Source: Microbacterium lacticum (GTDB taxonomy: Bacteria; Actinomycetota; Actinomycetes; Actinomycetales; Microbacteriaceae). Taken from it: a DNA stretch of 64,000 nucleotides. The notes beneath the pieces are model-generated. The model did not search any database. It was not told where the DNA came from and saw nothing but the letters and a program-made list of their open reading frames with translations. The translations under genes were made by a program, and so were the position numbers. Positions 19,618-28,392 of the stretch are shown here, piece after piece. The stretch's first letter is position 1. Each line of letters starts with the position of its first letter. The stretch covers positions 496,001 through 560,000 of the forward strand of contig NZ_VFPS01000002.1 in assembly GCF_006716815.1 (NCBI RefSeq). Direction: 5' to 3'.

Positions 19618-22089
19618 GTGATATCGATCGCGTGCCGCTCTCGCCGACTGTGGACGGCCGTCGCTGTCATGGCAACCGTTGTGATTCTCTCGTTCGGAGT
19701 CGTACCGGCGCACGCTGCTGCGGCGACCGATGCGGTTTCGGCTGATGTCGATGTCGACACGGCTCTGGCTGATATTGATGCAGGCATCCAGAAGACAGCG
19801 GACCTGTCTTCCTTCCGACCTGGAAACATCATCAGTGACGCGGTCTTCTTCAACTCGATGGCCATGAGTGAGGCACAGATCCAGGCGTTCCTCGACTCGA
19901 AGGTGTCGGATTGCCGCGCCGGGTATACCTGTTTGAAGAACAAGTACGACACGACACGCTCCATCCCGGCTGACGCCATGTGCGGGGCCTACGCCGGCGG
20001 CGGCTCAGAGCGAGCCTCCCGAATCATCTACAAGGTCGCCCAGGCCTGCGGCATCAATCCGCAGGTTCTCCTCGTCACCTTGCAGAAGGAGCAGGGGCTC
20101 ATCACTGACACGTGGCCGACGTCGGGGCAGTATCGGGCAGCGATGGGGCAAGGATGCCCGGACACCGCTGCGTGCGATTCGACCTATTACGGGCTGTTCA
20201 ACCAGATCCAGGGCGCGGCATGGCAGTTCAAGCGCTACGCCAACCCGCCGGGCACGAGCAAATTCTTCACCTGGTACGCACCGGGGAAGACGTGGAACGT
20301 ACGACTCCACCCGAATGAGGCGTGCGGCACGTCCCCGGTGCTCATCGAGAACCAGGCGACCGCCAACCTCTACTACTACACGCCGTACCAGCCGAACAGC
20401 GCGGCCATCGGCGCAGGGTACGGATTGGGGAACTCCTGCTCGTCGTACGGCAACCGCAACTTCTACAACTACTTCGTCGATTGGTTCGGCAGCACCCAGC
20501 GCGCCTACGGTCCGATCGTCACCGGCCCGTCCCGTGACCGCGTGTACCTCTTGAACGGCGGCGTGAAGTATCCTGTCGCGACCTCGACCGACCTGCGTGC
20601 GCTGGGTGCCGGGCTGGGAGGGCTCCAGGTCGTTCCCGCCACCGCCCTCGACGCGCTCCCCACCGGTCGAACGCTCACGCGGTACGTGCATGACCCGCGC
20701 AGCGGAACCCTCTACCTCCTGGAGTTGGATGGGACGAAGCACCGTTTCGTCTCCAGCGACCAGATCGCTCTCTTCGGCTACGCCTTCTCCTCCTACGTGA
20801 ACCTCGAACCGTCGCTCATCGACGCGTTCCCGACGGGCGAGGACGTGGGAGTGTTCACCACGCCGAGCAATGACAGCGGCGAGGTCTACTACCTCGACAA
20901 CGGCGTCCAGCGCTACGTGTACGACACCCCCGCGTACGCGTATGCCGCCCGTGGGAAGAGTGGCTACGTCGCGACCATGGACGCCACGGCGCACGGTCGG
21001 ATCCCTCGTGGGGCGACCTTCTTCACGCCGAACACGCTGGTGCGTGGAAGCTCGTCGGGAGACGTATACCTGACGACTCCCACCGCGACGATCGTGCACA
21101 TACCGAGCTTCTCTCTCGCGGCTGAGTTCGGAGCGACCGTCTACAAAGTGGTGCCGGATGCCACGCTCAGCAAGAGCGTCATCAGCAAGAGCGATCTCGC
21201 GCCGGTCGTTCGATGCGGGTCCAAGGATCAGTACATCGCGGCGTCGGGAACGCTGCGTCAACTGAGCGGGAACACCGGTCTGGCGACGATCGGGCTCTCC
21301 ACGGCCGAGTGCGCCGCGTTCCCGACAGCGGGCTCTGTGTCTGCTCCCGTGTTCGTTCAGGTTCCCGGAGCACCGGAGATCTACGTCGTCACCAACGGAA
21401 AGCTGCAACACGTCCGGACGCAAGCGCAGCTGGCGACCCTCAACGCCGGTCGTCCGCTTGTGATCCTCGGGTGGCAACGCGCGACCGCTGACGCGGTGGG
21501 AGTGACCGCACCCGCGATCGAGAACGGTGCGTTCGTGCAGTTCGACGGGACGCCGGAGGTGTACTGGTACACCGAGGACAAGCTTCGGCACATCTCCGAC
21601 TACGCAAGCCTCGTCTCGCTCGGCGGGGGTCGCCTGCCCGCCATCTCCCGGCTCCCCTCAGCGTTCTCCGGGGCATACGACTACGGTGACAGCATCGGCG
21701 GACTTCCCAATGTCCGGGAGAACTCTTTCGTACAGTTCACAGACTCCGGCGAGGTCTATCGCTTCGTCGAAGGCGAACTCCACCACATCACCGACTTCGC
21801 GACACTGCTGCACCTCGGCGAGGGACGGGTTCCCTACATCGCGGCGCTCCCGCGCGTTGCGGCGCCGGCGTTCGCGGTGGGATCACCGATCGCCGCGCGA
21901 ACCCCGCAGCCAGACGGGACATTCGTGCAGTTCACGGGGTACCCCGAGGTCTACCTCGTCAGCGGGGGAAGGCTTCGGCACGTTCAGCGATTCGAGACGC
22001 TGATCGCGCTGGGCGGAGGACGCCTCCCATCCATCCAACAGCTCGCCCCCGAGGAGCGACTCGGATGGCTGGCAGGGCCTGCCACCTAA
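19618..22089 (+). CDS. Large secreted protein with a lysozyme-like N-terminal region and C-terminal repeats
   Basis: The 823-residue protein has a signal peptide (basic RSRRLW, hydrophobic core, cut after AHA near residue 34). Residues 60-290 contain cysteine pairs and CGINPQVLLVTLQKEQGLIT, which resembles the catalytic-glutamate region of transglycosylase/lysozyme folds. From about 295 on there are weakly similar modules with YLLNGGVKY- and YYLDNGVQRYVYD-type strands. The last 245 residues hold four clear repeats starting F-V-Q-F/V. CACAAT lies 6 nt before the GTG start. It sits among glycosyltransferase genes, so a wall-glycan or peptidoglycan role is likely, but the function is not known. 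Confidence 0.72.
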   Translation: MISIACRSRRLWTAVAVMATVVILSFGVVPAHAAAATDAVSADVDVDTALADIDAGIQKTADLSSFRPGNIISDAVFFNSMAMSEAQIQAFLDSKVSDCRAGYTCLKNKYDTTRSIPADAMCGAYAGGGSERASRIIYKVAQACGINPQVLLVTLQKEQGLITDTWPTSGQYRAAMGQGCPDTAACDSTYYGLFNQIQGAAWQFKRYANPPGTSKFFTWYAPGKTWNVRLHPNEACGTSPVLIENQATANLYYYTPYQPNSAAIGAGYGLGNSCSSYGNRNFYNYFVDWFGSTQRAYGPIVTGPSRDRVYLLNGGVKYPVATSTDLRALGAGLGGLQVVPATALDALPTGRTLTRYVHDPRSGTLYLLELDGTKHRFVSSDQIALFGYAFSSYVNLEPSLIDAFPTGEDVGVFTTPSNDSGEVYYLDNGVQRYVYDTPAYAYAARGKSGYVATMDATAHGRIPRGATFFTPNTLVRGSSSGDVYLTTPTATIVHIPSFSLAAEFGATVYKVVPDATLSKSVISKSDLAPVVRCGSKDQYIAASGTLRQLSGNTGLATIGLSTAECAAFPTAGSVSAPVFVQVPGAPEIYVVTNGKLQHVRTQAQLATLNAGRPLVILGWQRATADAVGVTAPAIENGAFVQFDGTPEVYWYTEDKLRHISDYASLVSLGGGRLPAISRLPSAFSGAYDYGDSIGGLPNVRENSFVQFTDSGEVYRFVEGELHHITDFATLLHLGEGRVPYIAALPRVAAPAFAVGSPIAARTPQPDGTFVQFTGYPEVYLVSGGRLRHVQRFETLIALGGGRLPSIQQLAPEERLGWLAGPAT
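21352..22089 (+). repeat. Four protein repeats of 60-65 residues in the secreted protein
   Basis: Repeats begin with FVQ at 21352, 21532, 21727 and 21922 (residues 579, 639, 704, 769). The last three are exactly 195 bp apart. Each reads roughly F-V-Q-F, a P-E-V-Y or G-E-V-Y strand, a K/G-L-R/H-H turn, and L-G-x-G-R-x-P. This suggests blades of a propeller or a solenoid that binds a glycan. The DNA of the copies has diverged, so the repeats are old. Confidence 0.75.
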
Positions 22090-22151
22090 GGAGTCGACGC
22101 GCGCCTGACGTCGACGAGTCGCCCAGGATCGGTCGGATACACTGAATCCTT

Positions 22152-23087
22152 GTGCTCGCCGACAGTCGGCGACACGGCGCTACTTCAGGGGTCTACCGAG
22201 TGTCGAATCATCGCGAGCGAGTCACCGTCGTCATACGAACGAAGAATCGCGAGCAGCTCCTCGCGCGAGCACTCGACGACGTCCTCGCTCAGACCTTCGA
22301 TGATTGGCGTCTGATCGTCGTGAACGACGGCGGCCAGCGCCGCCCCGTCGACGCACTGATCCAGCAGCGAACCTTTCACGACCGCGTCGAGGTGATCCAC
22401 GTCGACGGGGGTACCGGGTCGATGGAGGCTGCAGCGAACCTCGGCGCTCAGAAGGCCGACAGCGAATTCGTCATCATCCACGATGACGACGACACCTGGG
22501 ATCCGCAGTTTCTCGAGGTGATGGTCGCTGCGCTCGACGCCGATGAAGACGCCGTCGCCGCGGCGGCACGGACCGAGATCATCTTCGAGCGCGTCGATGC
22601 CGACCGCATCACAGAACTCGGGCGGGCGCCGTTCGTCCCGCCCGGAGAGATCGTGACGATGTACGACCTGCTCCAGACGAATCGCGTCGTGCCGATCGGG
22701 CTTCTCGTGCGTCGCCGGGTGTACGACGAGATCGGCTGGTACGACCCAGCTCTGAAAGTGGTCGGCGACTGGGAGTTCAACCTTCGCCTCGTCCGTCACG
22801 GCCGAGTCCTCTTCGTCGGCGAGGAACCGCTCGCCTTCTGGCATCAGCGACCGCAGGCGACCGGGGCAGCATCCAACAGCGTGTTCGGCGAAAGCCTCGG
22901 TCACATGCAGTTCGATCGGATGGTCCGCGACGAGGCGTTGCGCGAGTACGTCGATCGAAACGGCATCGGCGGGTTGCTCTATCTGTCGAAGTACATCGAA
23001 GAAACGGTGCGGCACTACTCGCTCCAGCAGACCGTCCGCCGGGCTCTGCACCGCCCGTTCGCAAAGCTGCGCCGTCGTCGCCGATGA
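22152..23087 (+). CDS. Family 2 glycosyltransferase
   Basis: From GTG 22152 the protein has 311 residues, with the GT-A domain beginning VTVVIRTKNREQLLARALDDVLAQ near residue 23. IVVNDGG is near 55 and the metal-binding H-D-D-D-D near 113; GDWEFNLRLVRHG near 215 holds the likely acceptor-side acid. TACACT lies 8 nt before this GTG, which supports a leaderless start. GTG 22200 after AGGGG is an alternative that removes 16 residues without conserved sequence. It ends in a run of arginines, suggesting membrane contact, and overlaps the next gene by 4 bp. Confidence 0.77.
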   Translation: MLADSRRHGATSGVYRVSNHRERVTVVIRTKNREQLLARALDDVLAQTFDDWRLIVVNDGGQRRPVDALIQQRTFHDRVEVIHVDGGTGSMEAAANLGAQKADSEFVIIHDDDDTWDPQFLEVMVAALDADEDAVAAAARTEIIFERVDADRITELGRAPFVPPGEIVTMYDLLQTNRVVPIGLLVRRRVYDEIGWYDPALKVVGDWEFNLRLVRHGRVLFVGEEPLAFWHQRPQATGAASNSVFGESLGHMQFDRMVRDEALREYVDRNGIGGLLYLSKYIEETVRHYSLQQTVRRALHRPFAKLRRRRR

Positions 23088-24034
23088 ACACGAGTCATTC
23101 CCCAGCGAAAGGTCCCTCCGTGTCCCAGCGCGTTGCCGCCGTGGTCGTCACGTACAACCGACTCGAGAAGCTCAAGACCGTTCTGAGCTCACTCGCGAAC
23201 CAGTCGACGCCGCCCGAATGGGTCGTGATCGTCGACAACGCCTCCACCGACGGTACGGCGAGCTACCTCGATGAGCTCACCGATCCTCGTCTCGACATCA
23301 CCCGTCTCACCACCAATACGGGCGGCGCGGGCGGCTTCGCGACCGGCATGAAGCGAGCGTACGATCTCGGCGCCGACCTGTTCTGGTTGATGGATGACGA
23401 TTGCTATCCGTCACCCGAAGCGCTCGAGCACCTGGTCAACGGCTACGACGAGGCGATGCAGGCGATGCCCGGCGGCGTCCCGTTCGCGTGCTCGCTGGTC
23501 TACTTCAATGACACGGAACTCGCAGAGATGAACATCGCAGCTCCGGACTGGAAGTGGGCGCGCCTCTGGGTTCAGGACCAACGTGCGGTTCTCGTACAGA
23601 CGTGCTCCTTCGTGTCGGCACTGTATTCACGTGCCACCGTGGAGCGGATTGGTCTGCCCTTGCGCGAGTACTTCATCTGGTTCGATGACGCCGCGTATGC
23701 GCGGATGGCGAGCGAGGGAATCGGTCCCGGGGTCTGCGTGCTGGACAGCAAAGTGATCCATGACACGCCGACGAACGTGGCCGGCGACTTCTCTAAGGTG
23801 GACGATCAGAACATCTGGAAGTTCGCCTACGGCGCCCGCAATGAGGCTTCGTATCACCTTCACCACGAGTCTGCGCTCTCGTACGCGCGTTTCGTGGCAC
23901 GGGTGGAGATCCTCATGCATCGTGGCCGCGTGCCGTGGCGCCTACGCCGCCGCATCACCGGACGCCTGCTCGCCGCCATCGGCTTCAATCCGAAGGCCGA
24001 ACGGGTTGCCCTCGTCCCGACACCGGCGCAGTGA
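23084..24034 (+). CDS. Family 2 glycosyltransferase, GlfT1-like (second copy type)
   Basis: The 316-residue protein has VAAVVVTYNRLEKLKTVLSS near residue 17, VDNASTDGT near 49, TNTGGAGGFATGM near 83 and the D-D-D of LMDDDCYPS near 104. These are the same landmarks as in the gene at 5075, and IWFDDAAYARM near 200 parallels its W-D-D segment. A UDP-galactofuranose or rhamnose donor is expected. Its ATG overlaps the stop of the preceding gene (ATGA), and a Wzm/Wzt pair follows, so synthesis and export are encoded together. Sugar specificity is inferred. Confidence 0.77.
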   Translation: MNTSHSPAKGPSVSQRVAAVVVTYNRLEKLKTVLSSLANQSTPPEWVVIVDNASTDGTASYLDELTDPRLDITRLTTNTGGAGGFATGMKRAYDLGADLFWLMDDDCYPSPEALEHLVNGYDEAMQAMPGGVPFACSLVYFNDTELAEMNIAAPDWKWARLWVQDQRAVLVQTCSFVSALYSRATVERIGLPLREYFIWFDDAAYARMASEGIGPGVCVLDSKVIHDTPTNVAGDFSKVDDQNIWKFAYGARNEASYHLHHESALSYARFVARVEILMHRGRVPWRLRRRITGRLLAAIGFNPKAERVALVPTPAQ

Positions 24035-24073
24035 TCCGCTCACTCTCTCATCGCCTGAACGCAGGAGGTAACC

Positions 24074-24937
24074 ATGCGTCGTGGCACTAACGACGCTTTG
24101 CTCGAGGAGCCCGGCCGCGGGCACGGGCTGAGAGACGTCATCAGTCATCGTCATCTCCTCGCGCTCATCGTCCGCAAGGAGACCCAGGTCCGCTATCGCG
24201 GGTCGATCTTCGGCTGGCTCTGGTCGTACGTGAAGCCGCTTGTGCAGTTCCTCGTCTTCTACATCGCGCTCGGTGTCTTCCTGGCTCTGAACAAGAGCAT
24301 CGACTTCTACGCGATCTACATCCTCGCGGGTATCACCATTGTCACGTTCTTCAATGAAGCGTTCGCGAACGGCACCCGTTCTCTGGTCGACAATGCCGCG
24401 CTGATCAAGAAGATCTACCTTCCCCGCGAAATGTTCCCCGTCTCCAGCATGCTCGTGGCGCTGGTGAACACGATCCCGCAGATCATCGTCGTCGTCGCGA
24501 TCGCGCTCTGCTTCGGCTGGCAACCGACTCTTCTCCAGATCGCCGCGATTCCGCTCGGGCTCGTGCTCGTCGCGGTGTTCGCCACTGGTCTGGGGATGCT
24601 CTTCGGAGCGATCAACGTGACGTTCCGCGACGCGCAGAGCTTCGTCGAGATCATCGTGATGTGCGCAGTCTGGGCCTCGCCCGTGATGTATCACTGGGAG
24701 ATGGTGGCCTCCAAGGTGCCGGAGTGGCTCTTCTCCGTGTACCGCCTGAACCCGCTCACGCCCGCGGTAGAGCTCTTCCACTACGGAATCTGGTTCCCGC
24801 TCCACCCCCGCAACGCACAGCCGTTGCCGGATCTGTGGGCGTATACCGGGTGGGCTTTCGTCACCGCAGTCGCCGTCCTCGCAATCGGTCAGGCCGTGTT
24901 CCATCGACTGGAGGGTCGCTTTGCTCAAGACCTCTGA
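24074..24937 (+). CDS. wzm: Polysaccharide ABC exporter, permease subunit (Wzm-like), pair 2
   Basis: The 287-residue ABC-2 permease has about six membrane segments after a cytoplasmic start with LIVRKETQVRYRGSIFGWLW, the Wzm/TagG hallmark. AGGAGG lies at the right distance from the ATG, one of the best ribosome sites in the window. The 3' end overlaps the ATPase gene by 17 bp. Pair 1 at 6111-7651 differs clearly in sequence, so this is a separate exporter rather than a recent duplicate. Confidence 0.9.
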   Translation: MRRGTNDALLEEPGRGHGLRDVISHRHLLALIVRKETQVRYRGSIFGWLWSYVKPLVQFLVFYIALGVFLALNKSIDFYAIYILAGITIVTFFNEAFANGTRSLVDNAALIKKIYLPREMFPVSSMLVALVNTIPQIIVVVAIALCFGWQPTLLQIAAIPLGLVLVAVFATGLGMLFGAINVTFRDAQSFVEIIVMCAVWASPVMYHWEMVASKVPEWLFSVYRLNPLTPAVELFHYGIWFPLHPRNAQPLPDLWAYTGWAFVTAVAVLAIGQAVFHRLEGRFAQDL

Positions 24938-25661
24938 CGCCGCCATACCGCGCGTCGTCGTCGACGATGTGCACAAGGACTTCAAACTTCGCCACACCCA
25001 TTCCATCAAGGAGACGTTCGTCGCAGCGCTCAAGCGCAAGCCGCTGACGACCGACTTCCACGCGCTCGACGGAGTGAGTTTCGAGATCGGTGCCGGTGAG
25101 TCGGTCGCCCTGCTGGGATTCAACGGATCCGGCAAGTCGACGATGCTCAAGCTGATCTCCGGTGTCCTGACCCCCGACGAAGGCAAAGTCCTCACGCGCG
25201 GACGGGTTGCGGGCCTCATCGAGGTCGGAGCCGGATTTCACCCCGACCTCTCCGGGCGCGAGAACATCTACCTCAATGCCGCCATCCTCGGCATGACCAA
25301 AAAGGAAACCGAGGAACGCTTCGACGAGATCGTCGAGTTCAGCGAGATCTCGCAGTTCATCGACACCGAAGTGAAGCATTACTCCTCGGGCATGTTCCTG
25401 CGGCTGGCCTTCTCCGTGGCGATCCACACCGAGGTCGATGTGCTGCTGATCGATGAGATTCTGTCGGTCGGCGACGAGCCGTTTCAGAAGAAGTGCCTCG
25501 CTCGCATCCGCGCGCTCCACGAACAGGGGAAGACGTTGGTCGTGGTGAGCCACGACCTGGACATGGTTTCTTCGCTCTGCGATCGCGGCATCCTCCTGCG
25601 CGACGGCAAGGTGCTCTTCGACGGTGCCAGCGGCGACGCCGTGGCCAAGATGCGCAGCTGA
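24921..25661 (+). CDS. wzt: Polysaccharide ABC exporter, ATP-binding subunit (Wzt-like), pair 2
   Basis: The 246-residue ATPase has HALDGVSFEIGAGE, a Walker A GFNGSGKST near residue 67, the GRVAGLIEVGAGFHPDLSGREN block typical of Wzt/TagH, signature YSSGM near 151, Walker B VLLIDEILSVGD near 171 and the switch histidine in VVSHDLD. It lacks the C-terminal glycan-binding domain. The start is an unusual TTG at 24921, supported by GGAGGG 5 nt upstream, inside the end of the permease gene. It powers glycan export with that permease. Confidence 0.9.
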   Translation: MLKTSDAAIPRVVVDDVHKDFKLRHTHSIKETFVAALKRKPLTTDFHALDGVSFEIGAGESVALLGFNGSGKSTMLKLISGVLTPDEGKVLTRGRVAGLIEVGAGFHPDLSGRENIYLNAAILGMTKKETEERFDEIVEFSEISQFIDTEVKHYSSGMFLRLAFSVAIHTEVDVLLIDEILSVGDEPFQKKCLARIRALHEQGKTLVVVSHDLDMVSSLCDRGILLRDGKVLFDGASGDAVAKMRS

Positions 25662-25727
25662 CGCGTGATCTCGGGACACGACGACTCGTCGTGCCTCGCA
25701 GCCTTCACGGCGGGATAGCCTCGAGGG

Positions 25728-27164
25728 ATGGCCAGATGGAACCCGATGACGAGAGCCATGAACCTGGTCACGCGGATACGCGTGATGAGCGAAGGCATCC
25801 TTTCTCTGCGTGAAGAGCTGAGCCTCGTTCGCGCGGACCTTGCGGCATTGCAGGACACGACGGCGCGGACCACCGCCGAGATGGTCCGGCGAAACGACGA
25901 CGTCGGCCGACGACTCGACGACGTCGGCCGACGACTCGACGACGTACGAGCTGCGGCCGGTCGCGGCGCCAGACGCGGCACGCTCGCGCGCCGCGCGTTG
26001 CGTGTCGTCTTCCTCGTGCACAACAAGGACGCGTGGGATTCGATCGGAGAGGTCGTGCAGATCATGCGCTCTCGCGATGATTTCGATCCGATCGTCGTCT
26101 CCATCCCTCATCACTACGGTGGCGACGCGCCTCCGAAGGGAGAGGGACGGGTGCATCGTTTCCTCGCCGACCGGGACGTCCCCCATCTGCGGCTGCGAAA
26201 AGCCGAGCAGGGCTGGGCGAGTGAGCTCATCCACTCACTGGATCCGGACATCGTGTTCCGCCAGTCGCAGTGGGACGCCGATGTGGACCCCGCGTTCACC
26301 GCAGAGAACCTGGCGTGGACGCGGCTCGCGCTCATCCCCTACGAAATGATTAACCCCACGCGGAACGTCCCCTGGGACGAGCCCGCCGTCGACAGCGCTC
26401 TCGATCAGCACTGGCATCGGGCAGCGTGGTTGGTGTTCTGCGCCAACGACGACGTCCTCGCAATCGCCCGTCGCCAGACCGTGACGGGAGGCCGCCAATA
26501 CCGAGCCGTCGGACATCCCAAAGCGGACGCGCTGAGACGCACTGTCCCCGCCTGGCCGCTCGAAGGGGCCGCACCCTCCCGCCGTCGCATCCTGTGGTCT
26601 GCGCACCACTCGATTCTCGACGGGTGGAACGACTTCGGACTGTTTCCGAGCACGAGCGACGAGATGCTGCGGTGGGCGCGGGAGGAGCCGGGGATCGATT
26701 TCGTCTTCGCGCATCACCCCTACCTCGCGGGCGTTTTCCGTCGCCCGGAGAGCCCCGTCGACTCGGCGAGCTTCTCCGCCTGGCTCGAGGAGTGGACACG
26801 ACTTCCCAACACCGCGTACTGGCGCGGCGAGTACGCTCCCGTCCTCGCCGCGGCCGATCTCGTCGTCAGCGACGGACCCAGCATGATCACCGAGTCGCAG
26901 GTTCTCTCGAAGCCGACCATCTTCCTCGAGCGTGACGGGCATGTGCAGTTCAACAGCATTGGCGAGATGATCATCCAGGGAGTTCACCGGGTCAACGATG
27001 TGGCCAGCGCGCGCATCGTCGCCGAATCGATCCTCAGCGACGGCGATCCGCTCGCGGAGATCCAGCGACAGACGACGCTGCGCTTGTTCGGCGAGCCGGG
27101 CGCCGCCCAGCGAATTGTCGATGTCATCGTGCGGGAAGCAGCCGACGAGACTGCACGGATCTGA
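25728..27164 (+). CDS. CDP-glycerol glycerophosphotransferase-like protein with N-terminal coiled coil
   Basis: The 478-residue protein has a predicted coiled coil over residues 20-80, including a duplicated DDVGRRL unit. The C-terminal half resembles TagB/TagF-type glycerophosphotransferases: ILWSAHHSI near 287, FAHHPYL near 330 and ADLVVSDGPSMITESQVLSKP near 380, where family members bind CDP-glycerol. That would add a teichoic-acid-like glycerol phosphate to the glycan. TAGCCT is 6 nt before the ATG. It follows the second exporter with a 66-bp gap. The match is distant, so a nucleotide-sugar glycosyltransferase of GT-B fold is a real alternative. Confidence 0.6.
   Translation: MARWNPMTRAMNLVTRIRVMSEGILSLREELSLVRADLAALQDTTARTTAEMVRRNDDVGRRLDDVGRRLDDVRAAAGRGARRGTLARRALRVVFLVHNKDAWDSIGEVVQIMRSRDDFDPIVVSIPHHYGGDAPPKGEGRVHRFLADRDVPHLRLRKAEQGWASELIHSLDPDIVFRQSQWDADVDPAFTAENLAWTRLALIPYEMINPTRNVPWDEPAVDSALDQHWHRAAWLVFCANDDVLAIARRQTVTGGRQYRAVGHPKADALRRTVPAWPLEGAAPSRRRILWSAHHSILDGWNDFGLFPSTSDEMLRWAREEPGIDFVFAHHPYLAGVFRRPESPVDSASFSAWLEEWTRLPNTAYWRGEYAPVLAAADLVVSDGPSMITESQVLSKPTIFLERDGHVQFNSIGEMIIQGVHRVNDVASARIVAESILSDGDPLAEIQRQTTLRLFGEPGAAQRIVDVIVREAADETARI
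25895..25936 (+). repeat. 21-bp direct duplication inside the coiled-coil coding region
   Basis: A 21-bp unit beginning CGACGACGTCGGCCGACG occurs twice in tandem (25895-25915, 25916-25936) and a third, partial copy follows. Each unit encodes the heptad DDVGRRL, so loss or gain of a unit keeps the frame and the coiled-coil phase. Confidence 0.85.
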
Positions 27165-27190
27165 GGTCCCCACCACGGGCACCCCGCACG

Positions 27191-28390
27191 CTACAGGTCG
27201 GCGTGCAGCTGCCACACCCGCTCGGCGGCTCCGGCCCACGAAAAAGCCCTGCCGCGATCGCCGGCGAGCACCGCGTGCCGCTCGACGGCCTCGGAGGAAC
27301 GGAGCACGTCGGCGAGCGCGGCGGCGAGCGATTCGCCCGCGGCAGAGCCGCCATCGCCACCCGCGGAGCCGTCGCCGCCGGCGGCAGAGTCGCCGGCGCC
27401 CGCGCCGTCACCGCTAGCCGCGACCTCCGCGTACACCCCGCCGTCCCAGACGACCTCGCGGTGCACCGGGGAATCGGCGGCGACGACCGGCACCCCGACG
27501 GCGAGCGCCTCGACGACCCGCCACGGAAATGCCGACGACACCGCCGGCGCCAGGAACGCCACGGCGCCGCCGAACACGGCCGCGCGATCGGCATCCTCGA
27601 GCGCGCCGCGCACGTGGACACGTCCTTCGCCGAACCCCGCGGCGGCCGCGAGATCGGCGATCGCCGGCTCATCGCCCTCGGGCGCGTCGATCACCACCAC
27701 GGGCAGGTCGGCGCCCGACCGCGCCGCCGCCCTCAAGGCATCCTCCAGACGCGCCGACGGCGCGGACGAGCCCGCGACGAGCACGAACCCCTCCGGCAGG
27801 TCGAGTGCTCGCCGGCGCCCCACCTCGTCGGTCGGCACCGCGAACCCCGCCGGGGCCGCCCCTGCGATCACGCGCACGCGGTCGCCGAACGCGCCGAGCT
27901 CGGCGACACGCACCGCGAGGGCGTGCGTCGGCACGACCACCGCATCCGCGAACCGCACGGCGCGCTTCAGCATCGCCTTGTGCCACCTGACCGCCGGCCG
28001 CGCGAGCTCGCCCGGCCGCTCCCAGGCATCCAGATCCCACAGGGTCACCACGGTCTGATCGTGATCGTGCACCCGGTCGTGCTTGACGAGCGGCGCCATC
28101 AGCGTCGGCGAGTGGATCATGCCCCCGCCGATCCCGGGTGCGACCCCGAGCTGCCACGCCACCGCCAGCTCGCGGCGCGCGAGCGCCGTTCGCGACAGAT
28201 CGAACAGCCCCGGAACGGATGCCTCGATCACCCCCGCCGCGTCGGCGACGGCCGGCACGATGCCCTCGACGGCGCATCCGGCCGGAGCAGCGGTCACGAG
28301 CGCACGCCCGAGCTCGCGCGAGGCCATCGACAGGTCGGCGCTCGTCGGCGCGACCACCTGGTCGAGCACCACCCGCAGCAGCGCTGTCAC
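27191..28390 (-). CDS. GT4-type glycosyltransferase with a low-complexity insert
   Basis: The 399-residue GT-B protein has VVTLWDLDAWERPGEL near residue 108, ADAVVVPTHALA near 144, the GSSAPSARLEDALRAA block near 195 and the C-terminal FPWRVVEALAVGVPVVAADSPVHREV stretch near 293, where GT4 enzymes bind the nucleotide sugar. Between HREV and the last helix lies a Gly/Ala/Asp/Ser-rich insert of about 30 residues. GTG 28390 is preceded by GGGGGA at good spacing; GTG 28396 (GTGA overlap with the LCP stop) is an alternative. It is the last gene of purE-LCP-GT. Donor unknown. Confidence 0.72.
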   Translation of the reverse strand: MTALLRVVLDQVVAPTSADLSMASRELGRALVTAAPAGCAVEGIVPAVADAAGVIEASVPGLFDLSRTALARRELAVAWQLGVAPGIGGGMIHSPTLMAPLVKHDRVHDHDQTVVTLWDLDAWERPGELARPAVRWHKAMLKRAVRFADAVVVPTHALAVRVAELGAFGDRVRVIAGAAPAGFAVPTDEVGRRRALDLPEGFVLVAGSSAPSARLEDALRAAARSGADLPVVVIDAPEGDEPAIADLAAAAGFGEGRVHVRGALEDADRAAVFGGAVAFLAPAVSSAFPWRVVEALAVGVPVVAADSPVHREVVWDGGVYAEVAASGDGAGAGDSAAGGDGSAGGDGGSAAGESLAAALADVLRSSEAVERHAVLAGDRGRAFSWAGAAERVWQLHADL

Positions 28391-28392
28391 GG

